Below are positions 15,088-23,235 of a stretch of 23,235 nt of DNA, piece by piece (position 1 is the stretch's first letter; each line of letters begins with the position of its first letter). The notes under the pieces are model-generated. The model was not told where the DNA came from. It did no database searches and worked only from the letters and a program-made list of their open reading frames with translations. Source of the DNA: a virus; IMG/VR virus record IMGVR_UViG_3300041964_000012, positions 1-23,235 of that record, one strand, 5' to 3'. The position numbers were made by a program, and so were the translations under genes.

Positions 15088-15746
15088 GTGCTTCTCTCTC
15101 GATCAACACCGACGAGCTGCGCGAAGTCGATCGCTCGATCGCGGAGACTTTCGGACCAGTCGGTCTGCAGCAGGCACGCGAAGGGATGGGAGCGGCCGCG
15201 CGCCTCGAGCTGATCGACCACTTCACGGATCTCGAGCAGGACAGCGTGCACCATAAGACGGCGCAGCGTCTCGGCGCGCAGTCGACTGGATTCTACGCGG
15301 AAGCGGCGCGGAGCGTGCAGATGCCGGAGATCTCCGGCGACGACGTCACGATCTCAATCAACGGACCGGTCGGGCTGGCGCAGCGTTTCTTCGGCGGCAC
15401 GATCGTGCCGAAGAAAGGCAACTGGCTAACGATCCCGGCGATCGCGGCCGCGTACGGCGCACGAGCTCGCACGTTCAACAATCTGCGTTTCGTCTACTTC
15501 CGGCCGGATCTCGCAGCGCTCGTCGAGCGACTTGCAGCGACGGTGCAGCGCGGCCGAAACGGCGTTTACAGAGCCGTCCAGTCTTCAGTCGGGACGGTCG
15601 TCTACTGGCTGAAGCCGAGCGTGACGCAGGCCGCGGATCCGACCGTGTTGCCGACTGAGGATCGACTCGCCGGCGTCGCGATCACGGCCGGCCAGGAGAC
15701 TTTCGGCCGACTCTGGGAACGGCAGATCGGAGGCGCGAAGGCATGA
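15084..15746 (+). CDS. Virion morphogenesis / tail completion protein, Mu gpG-like
   Basis: The 220-residue protein carries RRLGAQ-type wording in KTAQRLGAQSTGFYAEAA, followed by VTISINGPVGLAQRFFGGTIVPKKG and WLTIPAIAAAYGARARTFNNL, which match phage virion-morphogenesis (gpG, tail completion) proteins where a glycine-rich loop precedes 'LTIPa'. A C-terminal YWLKPSV..DPTVLP segment ends the conserved core. These proteins complete the head-tail joining site. It sits between gpF and the terminator-like gene, coupled to both by ATGA overlaps, so the three are likely co-translated. The family name is moderately certain. Confidence 0.6.
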   Translation: MSASLSINTDELREVDRSIAETFGPVGLQQAREGMGAAARLELIDHFTDLEQDSVHHKTAQRLGAQSTGFYAEAARSVQMPEISGDDVTISINGPVGLAQRFFGGTIVPKKGNWLTIPAIAAAYGARARTFNNLRFVYFRPDLAALVERLAATVQRGRNGVYRAVQSSVGTVVYWLKPSVTQAADPTVLPTEDRLAGVAITAGQETFGRLWERQIGGAKA

Positions 15747-16333
15747 GCAGCCCTAACGACATCTACGACCACTTCGTGATGTTGCAGAACCGCATCCTCG
15801 CGCGGCTCACGGTGACGGATCCGGCAGTCGATCGCGTCGCGGAAAACTGGCCGGTGCCGATGAGCGCCAACGAAGGGGCGCGGATCTCGTTCATGACCGA
15901 GCGCGTCGGGAATCTCGAGAGCATGCTGCAGAAGTCGCTGAACCAGCTTGGCGGCATCGCGTGCATCATCCTCACGCCGACTGCACGCATGCTCGAGCCT
16001 GGCGAGGAGTCGCTCGAGCTTGAGGCGCCGGTGCTGATCCAGATCCAGGAGAACGTGCTCATCAACCAGGGTGCGAAAGGCACGAAGATCTCAGCGCTGA
16101 CGATGGTCGCTTTCATCATGCGCCGGCTGCAGGGCTTTTCGCATGGTCTCTATGGCGGCACGCCGGAGATGAGCCGCATGCACCTGGATCCGAAGCCGTT
16201 CGTCCTGATCAAAGACGAGAACCCGGTGATCTACAACGTCGCCGCGATCGCGCCGCTCGACCTCGAGGCGCGGCTTCCGGATGAATTCGACGCCCTACTC
16301 TTCGACGACGGCTCGGTCGTCCAATACGCCTAA
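15743..16333 (+). CDS. Tail terminator-like / head-tail joining protein
   Basis: The 196-residue protein starts in a four-base overlap with the gpG-like gene. It has an N-terminal helix (DHFVMLQNRILARL), a glycine/Ile-rich strand (GGIACIILTPTARML), a strand-rich centre with LELEAPVLIQIQENVLINQ, and a helix SALTMVAFIMRRLQGFSHG. This alpha/beta layout, with a sequence describing an input vector and 'qenvliN', is that of tail terminator or Gp37/DUF1834-like proteins that cap the tail tube. The placement just before the tail tube gene supports this. Sequence similarity to a named family is not clear enough for certainty. Confidence 0.5.
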   Translation: MSSPNDIYDHFVMLQNRILARLTVTDPAVDRVAENWPVPMSANEGARISFMTERVGNLESMLQKSLNQLGGIACIILTPTARMLEPGEESLELEAPVLIQIQENVLINQGAKGTKISALTMVAFIMRRLQGFSHGLYGGTPEMSRMHLDPKPFVLIKDENPVIYNVAAIAPLDLEARLPDEFDALLFDDGSVVQYA

Positions 16334-16372
16334 CGAGCAACCAACAACCACCACCACGAACACCACACAGTT

Positions 16373-16711
16373 ATGAACAGAATCCTCAACGCCGGCGCCT
16401 CAGTCACATTCGTGGCGGCGGCTGGCAAAAATCAGAAAGCCGTGATCATCGAGCGCCTGCAGGATGGCACTGCGCGTCTCGATCTGACACCGCGCAACGA
16501 CAAGAACGAAGCCGTCGATCCCGAGAAAGCGCCGCTCGGCACACACACCGTGATCGCCTCGCATTCAGCGACCGGCGAGGAGAACACCTTCCACTTCGAC
16601 GGCGAGAACAAGCCGGCGAAGAAAGCCGCCACGAAGGACGCGCTCGACCATGACGGCAACGGCCGCAAAGGCGGCAGCCTGCCGCGTAGCACCGTAACCA
16701 CAACCACCTAA
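16373..16711 (+). CDS. Small tail-region protein with Asp/Gly-rich C-terminus
   Basis: The 112-residue protein has a beta-rich N-terminal half (VTFVAAAGKNQKAVIIE, GTHTVIASHSA) and a linker, then DALDHDGNGRKGGSLP near the C-terminus. 'DHDGnGk.GGS' endings are common in small unnamed phage proteins next to tail tube genes, and may bind calcium, but the function is unknown to me. The leader is A/C-rich (ACCACCACCACG region) without a Shine-Dalgarno site. It lies between the terminator-like and tail tube genes. Confidence 0.55.
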   Translation: MNRILNAGASVTFVAAAGKNQKAVIIERLQDGTARLDLTPRNDKNEAVDPEKAPLGTHTVIASHSATGEENTFHFDGENKPAKKAATKDALDHDGNGRKGGSLPRSTVTTTT

Positions 16712-16747
16712 CCGCAGACACACCGCAGCTTTTAGAAACTCACCATT

Positions 16748-17500
16748 ATGATTGAACAGGGAACACTCAGCACAGCTAACCGGGCGAGCTACGATCGGCT
16801 CACCGGCAAGGCCGTTTTCTTTGAAGACGGCGTCAGTCACGGCGTCGATTTCGGGCTGATCGATATGACGGCAGCCGAGTACGGCATCGAGCGCGAGAAG
16901 ATCATGGCCGCGATCCAGGGCAACGTCGTGCAGGCGTTCGAGGAGACGGTCAGCGTCTCGCCGATCTACACGCTCAAAGGAAAGCAGTTTCACGCGCAGA
17001 TCATGCCGCTCGTTCTGCTCGGCACTCGCAACGCCGACGTTGCGCAGGCGCAGGCAAACGGCGCGACCACTGTCATCGCGAACGTGACGCTCGGCGGCAC
17101 CTATGACATCGGTGCGCGTAACATCAGCGCCGTAGTCGTGACGCAGGCGGCAGACACACTCGAGGCGGACGTCGACTACTTCCTCGACGCGGCCGCAGGG
17201 TTCATCCGCTTTGCGTTTGTGCCGAGTTCGAAGCTCTCCGGCGGCGAATCGGTGACGGTCACGTTCAACAAGCCGGCGATCACGCGCGAGAGTCACACCG
17301 CGTTCAACAAGCTAAACCGCGACGGCGTCCTGAAGCTCCTCGAGTTCGACAACAAGAGCTCGGTCGTTAAAAACGAGTGGGCGTTTCCTGGCTCGCTCAG
17401 CGCGGAGAATCCTGGCGACACCGATCCCACGAAGTCGAAGCAATGGAGCTTCCGCTTCTCGCTGAACGGCCAGCCGACACTGCTGCGCCGCGCGGCTTAA
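16748..17500 (+). CDS. Major tail tube protein
   Basis: The 250-residue protein is beta-rich, with the features of siphovirus tail-tube subunits: a repeated FFEDGVSHGVDFG / YTLKGKQFHAQIMPLVLLG start, an immunoglobulin-like insert (VTLGGTYDIG..ISAVVVTQAADTLEADVDYFLDAAAG) and a C-terminal strand block ending KSKQWSFRFSLNGQP. It precedes the chaperone pair and tape measure, the usual order. A TAN motif lies at 9-11 (LSTANRA). No tail sheath gene is found, so the tail should be non-contractile. The start has an A/C-rich leader (AAACTCACCATT). Confidence 0.75.
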   Translation: MIEQGTLSTANRASYDRLTGKAVFFEDGVSHGVDFGLIDMTAAEYGIEREKIMAAIQGNVVQAFEETVSVSPIYTLKGKQFHAQIMPLVLLGTRNADVAQAQANGATTVIANVTLGGTYDIGARNISAVVVTQAADTLEADVDYFLDAAAGFIRFAFVPSSKLSGGESVTVTFNKPAITRESHTAFNKLNRDGVLKLLEFDNKSSVVKNEWAFPGSLSAENPGDTDPTKSKQWSFRFSLNGQPTLLRRAA

Positions 17501-17532
17501 CCCGGAGCGTCTGAACCGAACCACTCCCCGGA

Positions 17533-18039
17533 ATGCCAAAGGCTAAAGCAGACGCAGTCGGAATGACGACGCTCCTCGGCGGCGACGTCATCGAAGTGAC
17601 CTATCGCGCCGCCGATGCGTTCGACGAGATCACCCTGAAGCGGCTGGTGCAATTCCAGCCGCTTCTCGGGACGAAGGAGCGCGTAAAAGTGCGCCAGGTT
17701 ATCGCGGACCAGATGACGGACTACGGCAACGCGGTAATCTTCAATAACGAAGCGCGGCAGCTCGAGATCTACTGCGGCCGCGATCCAGGCTGGGCGAACC
17801 TGCTCACTCCCGAGAGTCACAACGCGGTCGCGGACAAGGGGCTCGAGATCAACCTCCCTTTTTTCGGAGCCTGGTATCAGCGCCAGGCAAAATGGAAAGA
17901 GCAGCAGACGCCGCCGGCGCTGGAGAAGGCGATGACGGAACTGCAGAGGAAGATGACAGAGCTGCAGGCGATGCTGACGAAAAGCGCGTCAGCTTCCCCG
18001 AACTCTGCGTCGAGCTCCTCGCACTCAGCGACGGGCTGA
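17533..18039 (+). CDS. Tail assembly chaperone, upstream frame (lambda G-like)
   Basis: The 168-residue protein lies between tail tube and tape measure, where siphoviruses keep their tail chaperones. It has a compact N-terminal domain (VIEVTYRAADAFDEITLKRLVQFQPLLG), [19 protein letters not shown], then a helical coiled region ([21 protein letters not shown]) and a Ser/Ala-only tail after about residue 150. The tail contrasts with the next frame, which there reads like real protein, pointing to a frame change near 17980. GC-rich third positions hold to that point in this frame and then pass to the -1 frame. It shapes tube assembly around the tape measure and is not in the virion in known systems. 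Confidence 0.65.
   Translation: MPKAKADAVGMTTLLGGDVIEVTYRAADAFDEITLKRLVQFQPLLGTKERVKVRQVIADQMTDYGNAVIFNNEARQLEIYCGRDPGWANLLTPESHNAVADKGLEINLPFFGAWYQRQAKWKEQQTPPALEKAMTELQRKMTELQAMLTKSASASPNSASSSSHSATG
17859..17865 (+). promoter_or_regulatory. Candidate -1 slippery heptamer TTTTTTC
   Basis: In the chaperone frame this is T TTT TTC (codons at 17860 and 17863), a canonical slippery heptamer. A one-base slip back enters the frame that is open to 18227. However, GC-rich third positions favour the original frame up to about 17980, so a later, non-canonical switch at ACGAAAAGC (17977-17985) is an alternative. Confidence 0.4.
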
Positions 18040-18227
18040 CGTTCACCGATGTGCAAGCGATGAGCGGGCCGCAGATCATCGCGCTGTATCACGCGAAGCG
18101 ACGCGCGCTGGGCATGAAAGCACTGATCGACCTGCAGGTGAGCGCGGCGCCTAACGAACAGAAGCAACTCGACCGCGTGCGCGACATGCTGGTCGCGATG
18201 GCAGAAGGCAAACCCTACGATGGCTAA
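17865..18227 (+). CDS. Tail assembly chaperone, -1 frame extension (lambda T-like part)
   Basis: This frame is one base behind the upstream chaperone and is open from the slippery site to a stop at 18225-18227. Residues after about 17982 ([43 protein letters not shown]) look like a real helical domain; before that the same frame is Asp/Ala/Gly-rich and doubtful. In lambda and many phages, G and the fused G-T product form by -1 frameshifting; a small fraction of ribosomes makes G-T, which binds the tape measure. The tape measure ATG lies 8 bases before this stop. Separate starts at ATG 17892 or 18060 are possible but lack clear binding sites. Confidence 0.6.
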   Translation, partial: RSLVSAPGKMERAADAAGAGEGDDGTAEEDDRAAGDADEKRVSFPELCVELLALSDGLTFTDVQAMSGPQIIALYHAKRRALGMKALIDLQVSAAPNEQKQLDRVRDMLVAMAEGKPYDG

Positions 18228-21018
18228 CAATGCCGAGCGGATCCTGAAGATCCTCCTGCAGCTGAAGGCGGACACCGCCGAGACGGCGAAGGTGAACGCC
18301 GCGATGCAGAGCGTCGAGGCGCAGGCGCAGAAGACGCAGGCGAGCGTGAACACCGCCGGCGCGAATGCAACGTCGCTGCAGGCGCGCGCAACCGAGCTGC
18401 AGCGCACGCATGGACTCACGGCCGAGTATGCGCTGAAGGTCGCAGGCCGGAAGCTCGCAGCCGAGGAGGCGTCGCTGACCGCGCAGACGAAAGTGGTCGC
18501 AGCGACGCGCGAGCAGGGCCAGGCGATCGACCAGAACGCCGCGAAAGCGATCGGCCTCGGCAACGCGATCGGCATCGGCGCGGTCGTAGGCCACGCGCTC
18601 TACAACATCATCACGAAGATCGGCGACGAGCAGGTGCGGATCCAGCGCGAGATCCTGGGGCAGACGCGCGAGCTCGACAAACAAGTGTCGAAGTGGATCG
18701 AGCTCGCGAGCGCGGCCAGCAACTTCGGCGACGTCGTGAAGCTCGGCCTGAACGTCGGGCCGCAGCTCGCCGCGGCGGCGGCAAAGCTCGAGGAGTTTCG
18801 CAGCCAGCAGCTCACGCTGCAGCAGCAGCTCGTCGACAAAGTCTCGAGCATGTGGTCGGCCATTCCAGGACACGGCGCGCGACCGAACCAGGCGAACGCC
18901 GACGCGCAGCGCAAAGCGGCGGAAGAGCATCTCCGGCAGCTCCTCGTAGGCGGCAACGCGATGGTCGACCGCGCGCGCGAGACCGCGGAGACCTGGCAGC
19001 GATTCAAGACGCTCCCTCCGAGTGAGGGGATCGAATTTTACACCGCGAAGATCGACACGCTGCGCGGGAAGATGGCGGCGCTCGAGGAGACGCGAAAGAC
19101 TTCGCCGGCGGCGTTCCAGCAATACTTCGAAGCAGGGCAGCAGCTCGTTGTGCTCGAGGGCCGCGTGAGCGAGCTGCAGAAGGCGCAGGAGAAACTGAAC
19201 AAGTCCGAGGACCGCGATGCTAAGCGCGAGTATAACGACCTTTTACGGCAGCAGGCCGAGCTCCTGCGCGAGATCCAGAGCGAGCGCAGCGCAGTCGAGA
19301 GTGATCCGTTTGCGCTCACCGGCCAGCAACGCGCGCAGCTGATCCCGGTTCTGCAACGTGAAGCGCAGGCGCTGCGCGAGGCGGGCGATGCGTGGGGCGC
19401 GCTGCGCGTCGAGCAGGAGCTCGCGACGCTGAACTTCACCGGCGAGTTTCACGCGAACCTCGTCAGCTGGGTGAACGGCATGGGAACGGCCGCGAGCCAG
19501 GCGGCCGACCTGATCACCGGCACGCTGAACGGCGCGATCCAGCAGACGTCGCAGCTGCTGACGGATGCGATCTTCCGCACTGGCGACTGGGAGGCGGCGA
19601 TCATCTCGGTCGCGGAGTCGTTCGTGCAGCAGGGGCTCGTGATGGTCGGCCAGATGATCTTCCAGCACACGATCGGGGAGGCACTGAAGACTGAATCCGC
19701 GGCGACGTCGGTCGCAAAGAACGCGACGGTCCTCGCCTCCGCAGCGCCCGCGGCCGCGGCTGAAGGCGCGGCATCGTGGGGCGCGAACTGGGTAGTCGGC
19801 GGCATCGCGGCAGTCGCAGCGATCGCGGCGATCGCGGCCGCACTTTCCGGAGGCTTCCGGCGCGGCGGTTTCACCGGCTACGGACGCGACGACGAGCCTG
19901 CCGGCGTCGTGCACAAAAACGAGGTCGTGGTGAATGCGGAGGACGTGCGCGCGGCCGGCGGTCCCGAAGTTGTGCAGCGCAAGGTTCGCGGCTTTGCTCG
20001 AGGCGCACGAGCTAGCAGCACCGGCGGTCAAGGTTTCACCGTTGAAGATGAGTACTGGGGCTATTCCCCGACTGACGACCAGATGCCAGGAGACCTGATC
20101 CTGCCGGGCAATCTGGATCGCGGCCGCGGGATCTCCGGCGGCGCCAGCGGCAGCGTCTGGCCTGGCGCGACGGCGATCGGCGGCATGACTCGGCCGTGGC
20201 AGGGGCCGCCGAGCGTTACGATCACGACGACCGGTCGCGGGCCGAGCGTCTACACGAGCGGCAATAATGGCATGGGGAGCGTCACCGTCACCAGCGGCGG
20301 CGTGCGCAACGAAGGGATCGGCGGCTGGGGCGCCTTCGGGCCGGCCGGCAATACCGGCTTCGGCACCTACTCAGGAAATCCGGGACTCGGCTCTGGTCAG
20401 ACCGCGATCGCGACCTACTGGGGCCAGAGCAACGGCCAGACCGGCGCCTGGCGCGGCGTCGCCGGCAGCGGCACAAGTGGCGGCTCGCTCGGCGGCGTCG
20501 GCAACAGCAGCGGCGGTTTCGGCAACGCCGGCGCCTTCGGTCTCGGTGCGTTCGGCGGGATGGCGTCCGGCATGGGAGGCACTTACCTCGCGCAGGCGAT
20601 GAGCTCCTACGGAGGGCACAACAACAAAACGCCGGATCTCAAGAAATTCGCGGACGGTGTGCGTCTGGCGGGCCCGGCATCGATGACCGACACGATCCCG
20701 GCGATGCTCGCGAAAGGCGAGGTCGTGATCAGCGCGCCAGACGTCGAATTCTGGGACGGGCAGCTCGGCGCCTCGTTCCTGGATGGATTGCGCGAGCGGC
20801 GGTTCAACGTGCCGAAGATGCCTGGCTTCGCGGCCGGGACACGTCTCAGCGGCGGCGGCGGATCGAGCAGGACCGCGAGCAGCGGCGGCGGCATGGGAGG
20901 CGTGCGGATCATCAACGTGACGAACATCAAAGACGCGATCAAAGAGACGATGAGGTCCTTCGATGGTCAGACGATCATCGTCGACACGCTCACCGGCCGG
21001 CAGCACCAGGTAATGTAG
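18220..21018 (+). CDS. Tape measure protein
   Basis: The 932-residue protein sets tail length and helps pass DNA through the envelope. Residues 1-110 and 180-420 are long coiled coils rich in Ala, Glu, Gln and Lys. Hydrophobic segments occur at about 110-130 and 524-545 ([13 protein letters not shown]). At about 549-575 is [19 protein letters not shown], and at 810-845 [25 protein letters not shown], two versions of a motif found at the ends of phage tape measures. Between them lies a Gly/Ser/Asn-rich stretch of more than 180 residues. The gene overlaps the chaperone extension by eight bases. The coding length predicts a tail of about 130-140 nm using the common ratio of 0.15 nm per residue, an inference. 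Confidence 0.85.
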   Translation: MANNAERILKILLQLKADTAETAKVNAAMQSVEAQAQKTQASVNTAGANATSLQARATELQRTHGLTAEYALKVAGRKLAAEEASLTAQTKVVAATREQGQAIDQNAAKAIGLGNAIGIGAVVGHALYNIITKIGDEQVRIQREILGQTRELDKQVSKWIELASAASNFGDVVKLGLNVGPQLAAAAAKLEEFRSQQLTLQQQLVDKVSSMWSAIPGHGARPNQANADAQRKAAEEHLRQLLVGGNAMVDRARETAETWQRFKTLPPSEGIEFYTAKIDTLRGKMAALEETRKTSPAAFQQYFEAGQQLVVLEGRVSELQKAQEKLNKSEDRDAKREYNDLLRQQAELLREIQSERSAVESDPFALTGQQRAQLIPVLQREAQALREAGDAWGALRVEQELATLNFTGEFHANLVSWVNGMGTAASQAADLITGTLNGAIQQTSQLLTDAIFRTGDWEAAIISVAESFVQQGLVMVGQMIFQHTIGEALKTESAATSVAKNATVLASAAPAAAAEGAASWGANWVVGGIAAVAAIAAIAAALSGGFRRGGFTGYGRDDEPAGVVHKNEVVVNAEDVRAAGGPEVVQRKVRGFARGARASSTGGQGFTVEDEYWGYSPTDDQMPGDLILPGNLDRGRGISGGASGSVWPGATAIGGMTRPWQGPPSVTITTTGRGPSVYTSGNNGMGSVTVTSGGVRNEGIGGWGAFGPAGNTGFGTYSGNPGLGSGQTAIATYWGQSNGQTGAWRGVAGSGTSGGSLGGVGNSSGGFGNAGAFGLGAFGGMASGMGGTYLAQAMSSYGGHNNKTPDLKKFADGVRLAGPASMTDTIPAMLAKGEVVISAPDVEFWDGQLGASFLDGLRERRFNVPKMPGFAAGTRLSGGGGSSRTASSGGGMGGVRIINVTNIKDAIKETMRSFDGQTIIVDTLTGRQHQVM

Positions 21019-21033
21019 CGAAGCGGCGCGAGC

Positions 21034-23133
21034 ATGAAGTTCCTCACGCACAGCGACGAGACGATCGCGCTCCTGCTCGCACCGCCGAACCGCACCGTGC
21101 GGCCGCGCGTGACGCCGACGCTGCCGTTCACTAACATCGACCGCGCGCTCTCCGGCCGGCAGGAGCGACGCACGTTCGGGCAGAGCTCGCGTTACTCGTT
21201 CGAATACACGCCGCGTTTCCGGACCGTGAAGGAAAGCACCGAGTTCCGGCTGGGTCTGGTTAGGCTAAAAGACGAGCCGCTCGCGGTGCCGCTCTGGAAC
21301 GACGGCATCACGATGACGTCGCCGTGTCTCGCCGGCGCGTCGTCGCTCGCGAAGGGGAACACCGATCACCCGGTGCGCTACGGCGCCGAATGGGTAGCGA
21401 TCGGCGCGAATGGCAGTCACGAGATCCTAGTCGTGACGAACCTCAGCGCGAACGCGCTGACGCTCGACAAGCCGACCGAGAACGCCTGGCCGGCCGGGAC
21501 AATGGTGTACCCGCTTCTCTTCGGTCGCTTCTCGCCTCGGCCGACGCTGACATCGGTCACGCCGAGAACGGTCACCGGTGGCCTGACAATCGTCGAGGAC
21601 TCGCCGTATGCGCGGCGCCTGAACCCGTTCGCGAGCGGGATCGCGACGGTCGGCCCGGCGGTGCCGGAATTGTCCGCGATGCCGTTCTGGACGCTCGAGC
21701 CGAACTGGAAAGACGTGCTCGACACGACGGAGGTCGACATCATCTACCGGGCGATCGGATTCCTGCGACAGGAACAGCGGCGCGTCTATCCGCAGCCGGT
21801 CGTGCGCGGGCTTGAGATGGAATTCGTGTGTCGATCGCGCGCGATCATCGCCGCGGTCGAGAACTTCTTCGCGAACCGGCGCGGGCCGGTGCGGCCGTTC
21901 ATGATCCCGACGTTCCGGGACGATCTCGAGCTGACGCAGGATGTGAACGCCGGCGACACGACGCTGCACATCGCCGGCGGCAACGTCTTCTCGGATCCAG
22001 CGTATGCCGAGACGCATCCGGGCTGGCCGTTCCTGGCGCTCGTGCGCAGCGCGCAGGGTGGCAATCCACCGGCGGTCGAGCCGGTGCGGCTGACCGAGAT
22101 AAATGGCGGCACCTTGACGACGAGCGTGCCGATCAGCGACACGTGGGACCGCGCGCGGACGCGACTGTGTCACCTAATGCTGGTCTGCTTCGCCGACGCA
22201 AAAATCGAGTGGGATTACTCGACGCCGACGCGCGCGATCTGCCGGCGGAAAGTGGTCGAGGTCCCGAGCGAATACGTCACGCCGAATCCGGATCTGCCAG
22301 AGCCTGCCTACCTCTATTGGTTTCACCAGAAGCTACCAGGCGGCGCGATCCACACGCTCGGCCTTTACACCTCCTACGAGAACGCGATCGTTTACAACAA
22401 CAGCACCTGGACGCCGGCGCCGTTCTCGCACGGCGTGATCGAGCGCACGCTCGACCTCACCGACAAGACAGACCTCACAAGCTGGGGCGGCGATTTTCCG
22501 GGCAATCCGCTCCGGAAGTTCCTGCCGTTCACGCTCGAGAGCGATCTCTACCTCGAGATCACCGAAGTGAACGCGAACGCGCCAGACGACGGCTCGTACG
22601 AGATCCTCTTCAGCGGCATCGTGCGCGAGCCGCAGATGATCGGCGACGACTGGAAAGCGACGGTCGATCTCGGCCGCATCATCTCGGGAAAGTTCCCGCG
22701 CTTCCAGTACCAGCGCAGCGACAATCACATCCAGTTCTCTGAGCCGACGCAGCTCGATCGCGCGGACTTCAAAGTCACTGCGACGATCAGCGCGAAGAAC
22801 GGCTTCCAGCTCGACGTCACCGGGCCCGCGCAGGCGGCGCAATACTTCGCCGGCGGCGAGCTCGAGACCGGCGCGGCCGCGACGTATGAAGGGCGCTCGA
22901 TCCTGCACTCGATGCCGATCTCCGGCGGCCAGCGTTTCACGCTCGATCGACCGGTCCTCGGCGCGGTCCTCGGCGCGATCGTGGATCTCTACCCTGGCTA
23001 CAGCGGCAGCCTCGGGGACTGCGTTGCGCGGTTTAACAACGGCATCAACTTCGGCGGCTTCCCGTTCTTCTCAGATCTCGGGCCGCAGATCAAAGCGGCC
23101 GAGCAGAAGGCTGCATCGGGAGCGAAAAAATGA
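21034..23133 (+). CDS. Distal tail plus hub protein, DUF2163 C-terminal type
   Basis: The 699-residue protein follows the tape measure, the place of distal tail and hub proteins. The N-terminal half contains beta blocks (FRLGLVRLKDEPLAVPLWNDG, WPAGTMVYPLLFG) and the run AIIAAVENFFANRRGPVRPFMIPTFRDDLEL, which resembles distal tail proteins with 'F...r.G....F.iPt...Dl'. The C-terminal half (about residue 420 on) has the DUF2163 pattern: LYWFHQKLPGGAIHTLGLYT, YEILFSGIVREP, and the closing CVARFNNGINFGGFPFF at 663-679. In gene transfer agents the two are separate genes. It starts 15 bases after the tape measure stop and overlaps the next gene by four bases. Confidence 0.7.
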   Translation: MKFLTHSDETIALLLAPPNRTVRPRVTPTLPFTNIDRALSGRQERRTFGQSSRYSFEYTPRFRTVKESTEFRLGLVRLKDEPLAVPLWNDGITMTSPCLAGASSLAKGNTDHPVRYGAEWVAIGANGSHEILVVTNLSANALTLDKPTENAWPAGTMVYPLLFGRFSPRPTLTSVTPRTVTGGLTIVEDSPYARRLNPFASGIATVGPAVPELSAMPFWTLEPNWKDVLDTTEVDIIYRAIGFLRQEQRRVYPQPVVRGLEMEFVCRSRAIIAAVENFFANRRGPVRPFMIPTFRDDLELTQDVNAGDTTLHIAGGNVFSDPAYAETHPGWPFLALVRSAQGGNPPAVEPVRLTEINGGTLTTSVPISDTWDRARTRLCHLMLVCFADAKIEWDYSTPTRAICRRKVVEVPSEYVTPNPDLPEPAYLYWFHQKLPGGAIHTLGLYTSYENAIVYNNSTWTPAPFSHGVIERTLDLTDKTDLTSWGGDFPGNPLRKFLPFTLESDLYLEITEVNANAPDDGSYEILFSGIVREPQMIGDDWKATVDLGRIISGKFPRFQYQRSDNHIQFSEPTQLDRADFKVTATISAKNGFQLDVTGPAQAAQYFAGGELETGAAATYEGRSILHSMPISGGQRFTLDRPVLGAVLGAIVDLYPGYSGSLGDCVARFNNGINFGGFPFFSDLGPQIKAAEQKAASGAKK

Positions 23134-23235
23134 GCGAGACGGAACCTTGCCCGAATTGCTACGGCGGACACTTCCGGCCGTGTCAATGGTGCGGCGACTC
23201 TGGACGGGTCACGCTCGTGCCGCACCAGTGGTACT
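23130..23235 (+). CDS. Zinc-ribbon-like small protein (partial, runs off the window)
   Basis: The ATG at 23130 overlaps the hub stop. The visible 35 residues read CPNCYGG then CQWCGDSGRV, two CxxC pairs in the DnaJ-like 'CxxCxG' spacing, so a zinc-binding knuckle is likely. Small zinc-ribbon proteins near tail genes are common and of unknown role. The C-terminal part is missing. Confidence 0.55.
   Translation, partial: MSETEPCPNCYGGHFRPCQWCGDSGRVTLVPHQWY

Noticed and set aside
1-23235. tRNA genes, CRISPR arrays, insertion sequences or attachment sites
   Set aside because: I saw no cloverleaf-like sequence, no regular direct repeats with spacers, no transposase or integrase motif and no long terminal repeats. 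The ACC triplets at 7793 are simple sequence in a leader.

Overview
The window is a near-complete late (lysis, packaging, head and tail) module of a tailed bacteriophage or prophage with a GC-rich genome (roughly 60-65% GC by eye). All genes but one are on the + strand, packed with ATGA-type or short overlaps. I see no host gene, tRNA, integrase, transposase or attachment site, so neither the host nor the integration mode can be read from this stretch. The head genes belong to Mu-like families: Gp27/DUF3486 small terminase, Gp28-type large terminase, Gp29/DUF935 portal, gpI-like protease with a fused scaffold, DUF2190 decoration protein, Gp36/DUF1320, gpF and gpG. The tail is of siphovirus type: one tail-tube protein, an overlapping chaperone pair, a tape measure and a DUF2163-type hub, with no sheath gene. 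This matches transposable siphophages such as B3/D3112 more than Mu itself. The many A/C-rich, Shine-Dalgarno-poor leaders suggest a host outside the usual proteobacterial and firmicute models. A Verrucomicrobiota-like host is a low-confidence guess.

Layout. 1-2.4 kb: lysis region (two-part holin/lipoprotein-like protein, small unknown, M15 endolysin, membrane-anchored coiled-coil protein). 2.4-6.6 kb: small winged-helix-like protein, both terminase subunits, portal. 6.6-10.2 kb: protease-scaffold, an unknown protein with a signal-like N-terminus, decoration protein and major capsid protein, followed by two hairpins. 10.3-11.1 kb: small hydrophilic protein and Gp36-like connector. 11.06-13.4 kb: a tail-fibre-like gene and a small holin-like gene, both broken by many single-base shifts. 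13.4-14.1 kb: a lone minus-strand membrane/coiled-coil gene. 14.2-16.3 kb: gpF-like, gpG-like and tail-terminator-like genes. 16.4-23.2 kb: small protein, tail tube, tail chaperones with a frameshift architecture, tape measure, distal-tail/hub protein and the start of a zinc-ribbon protein.

How it fits together. The terminase pair packages DNA through the DUF935 portal into a shell of major capsid and DUF2190 decoration proteins. That shell is built on a scaffold made as the C-terminal half of the protease gene. GpF, gpG, Gp36 and the terminator-like protein finish the head-tail junction. The tube, chaperones, tape measure and hub build the tail, and the lysis genes release the virions.

Most unusual signals. 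(1) Several virion genes (unknown head protein, decoration protein, major capsid, gpF-like, tail fibre) begin with Sec-signal-like hydrophobic segments, which phage head proteins normally lack. (2) The tripeptide Thr-Ala-Asn recurs in the head proteins, close to their N-termini and repeatedly in the scaffold. It is placed so that cleavage there would leave normal-sized mature proteins. Together these suggest a membrane-tethered prohead released by the maturation protease. This is a hypothesis, but a testable one.
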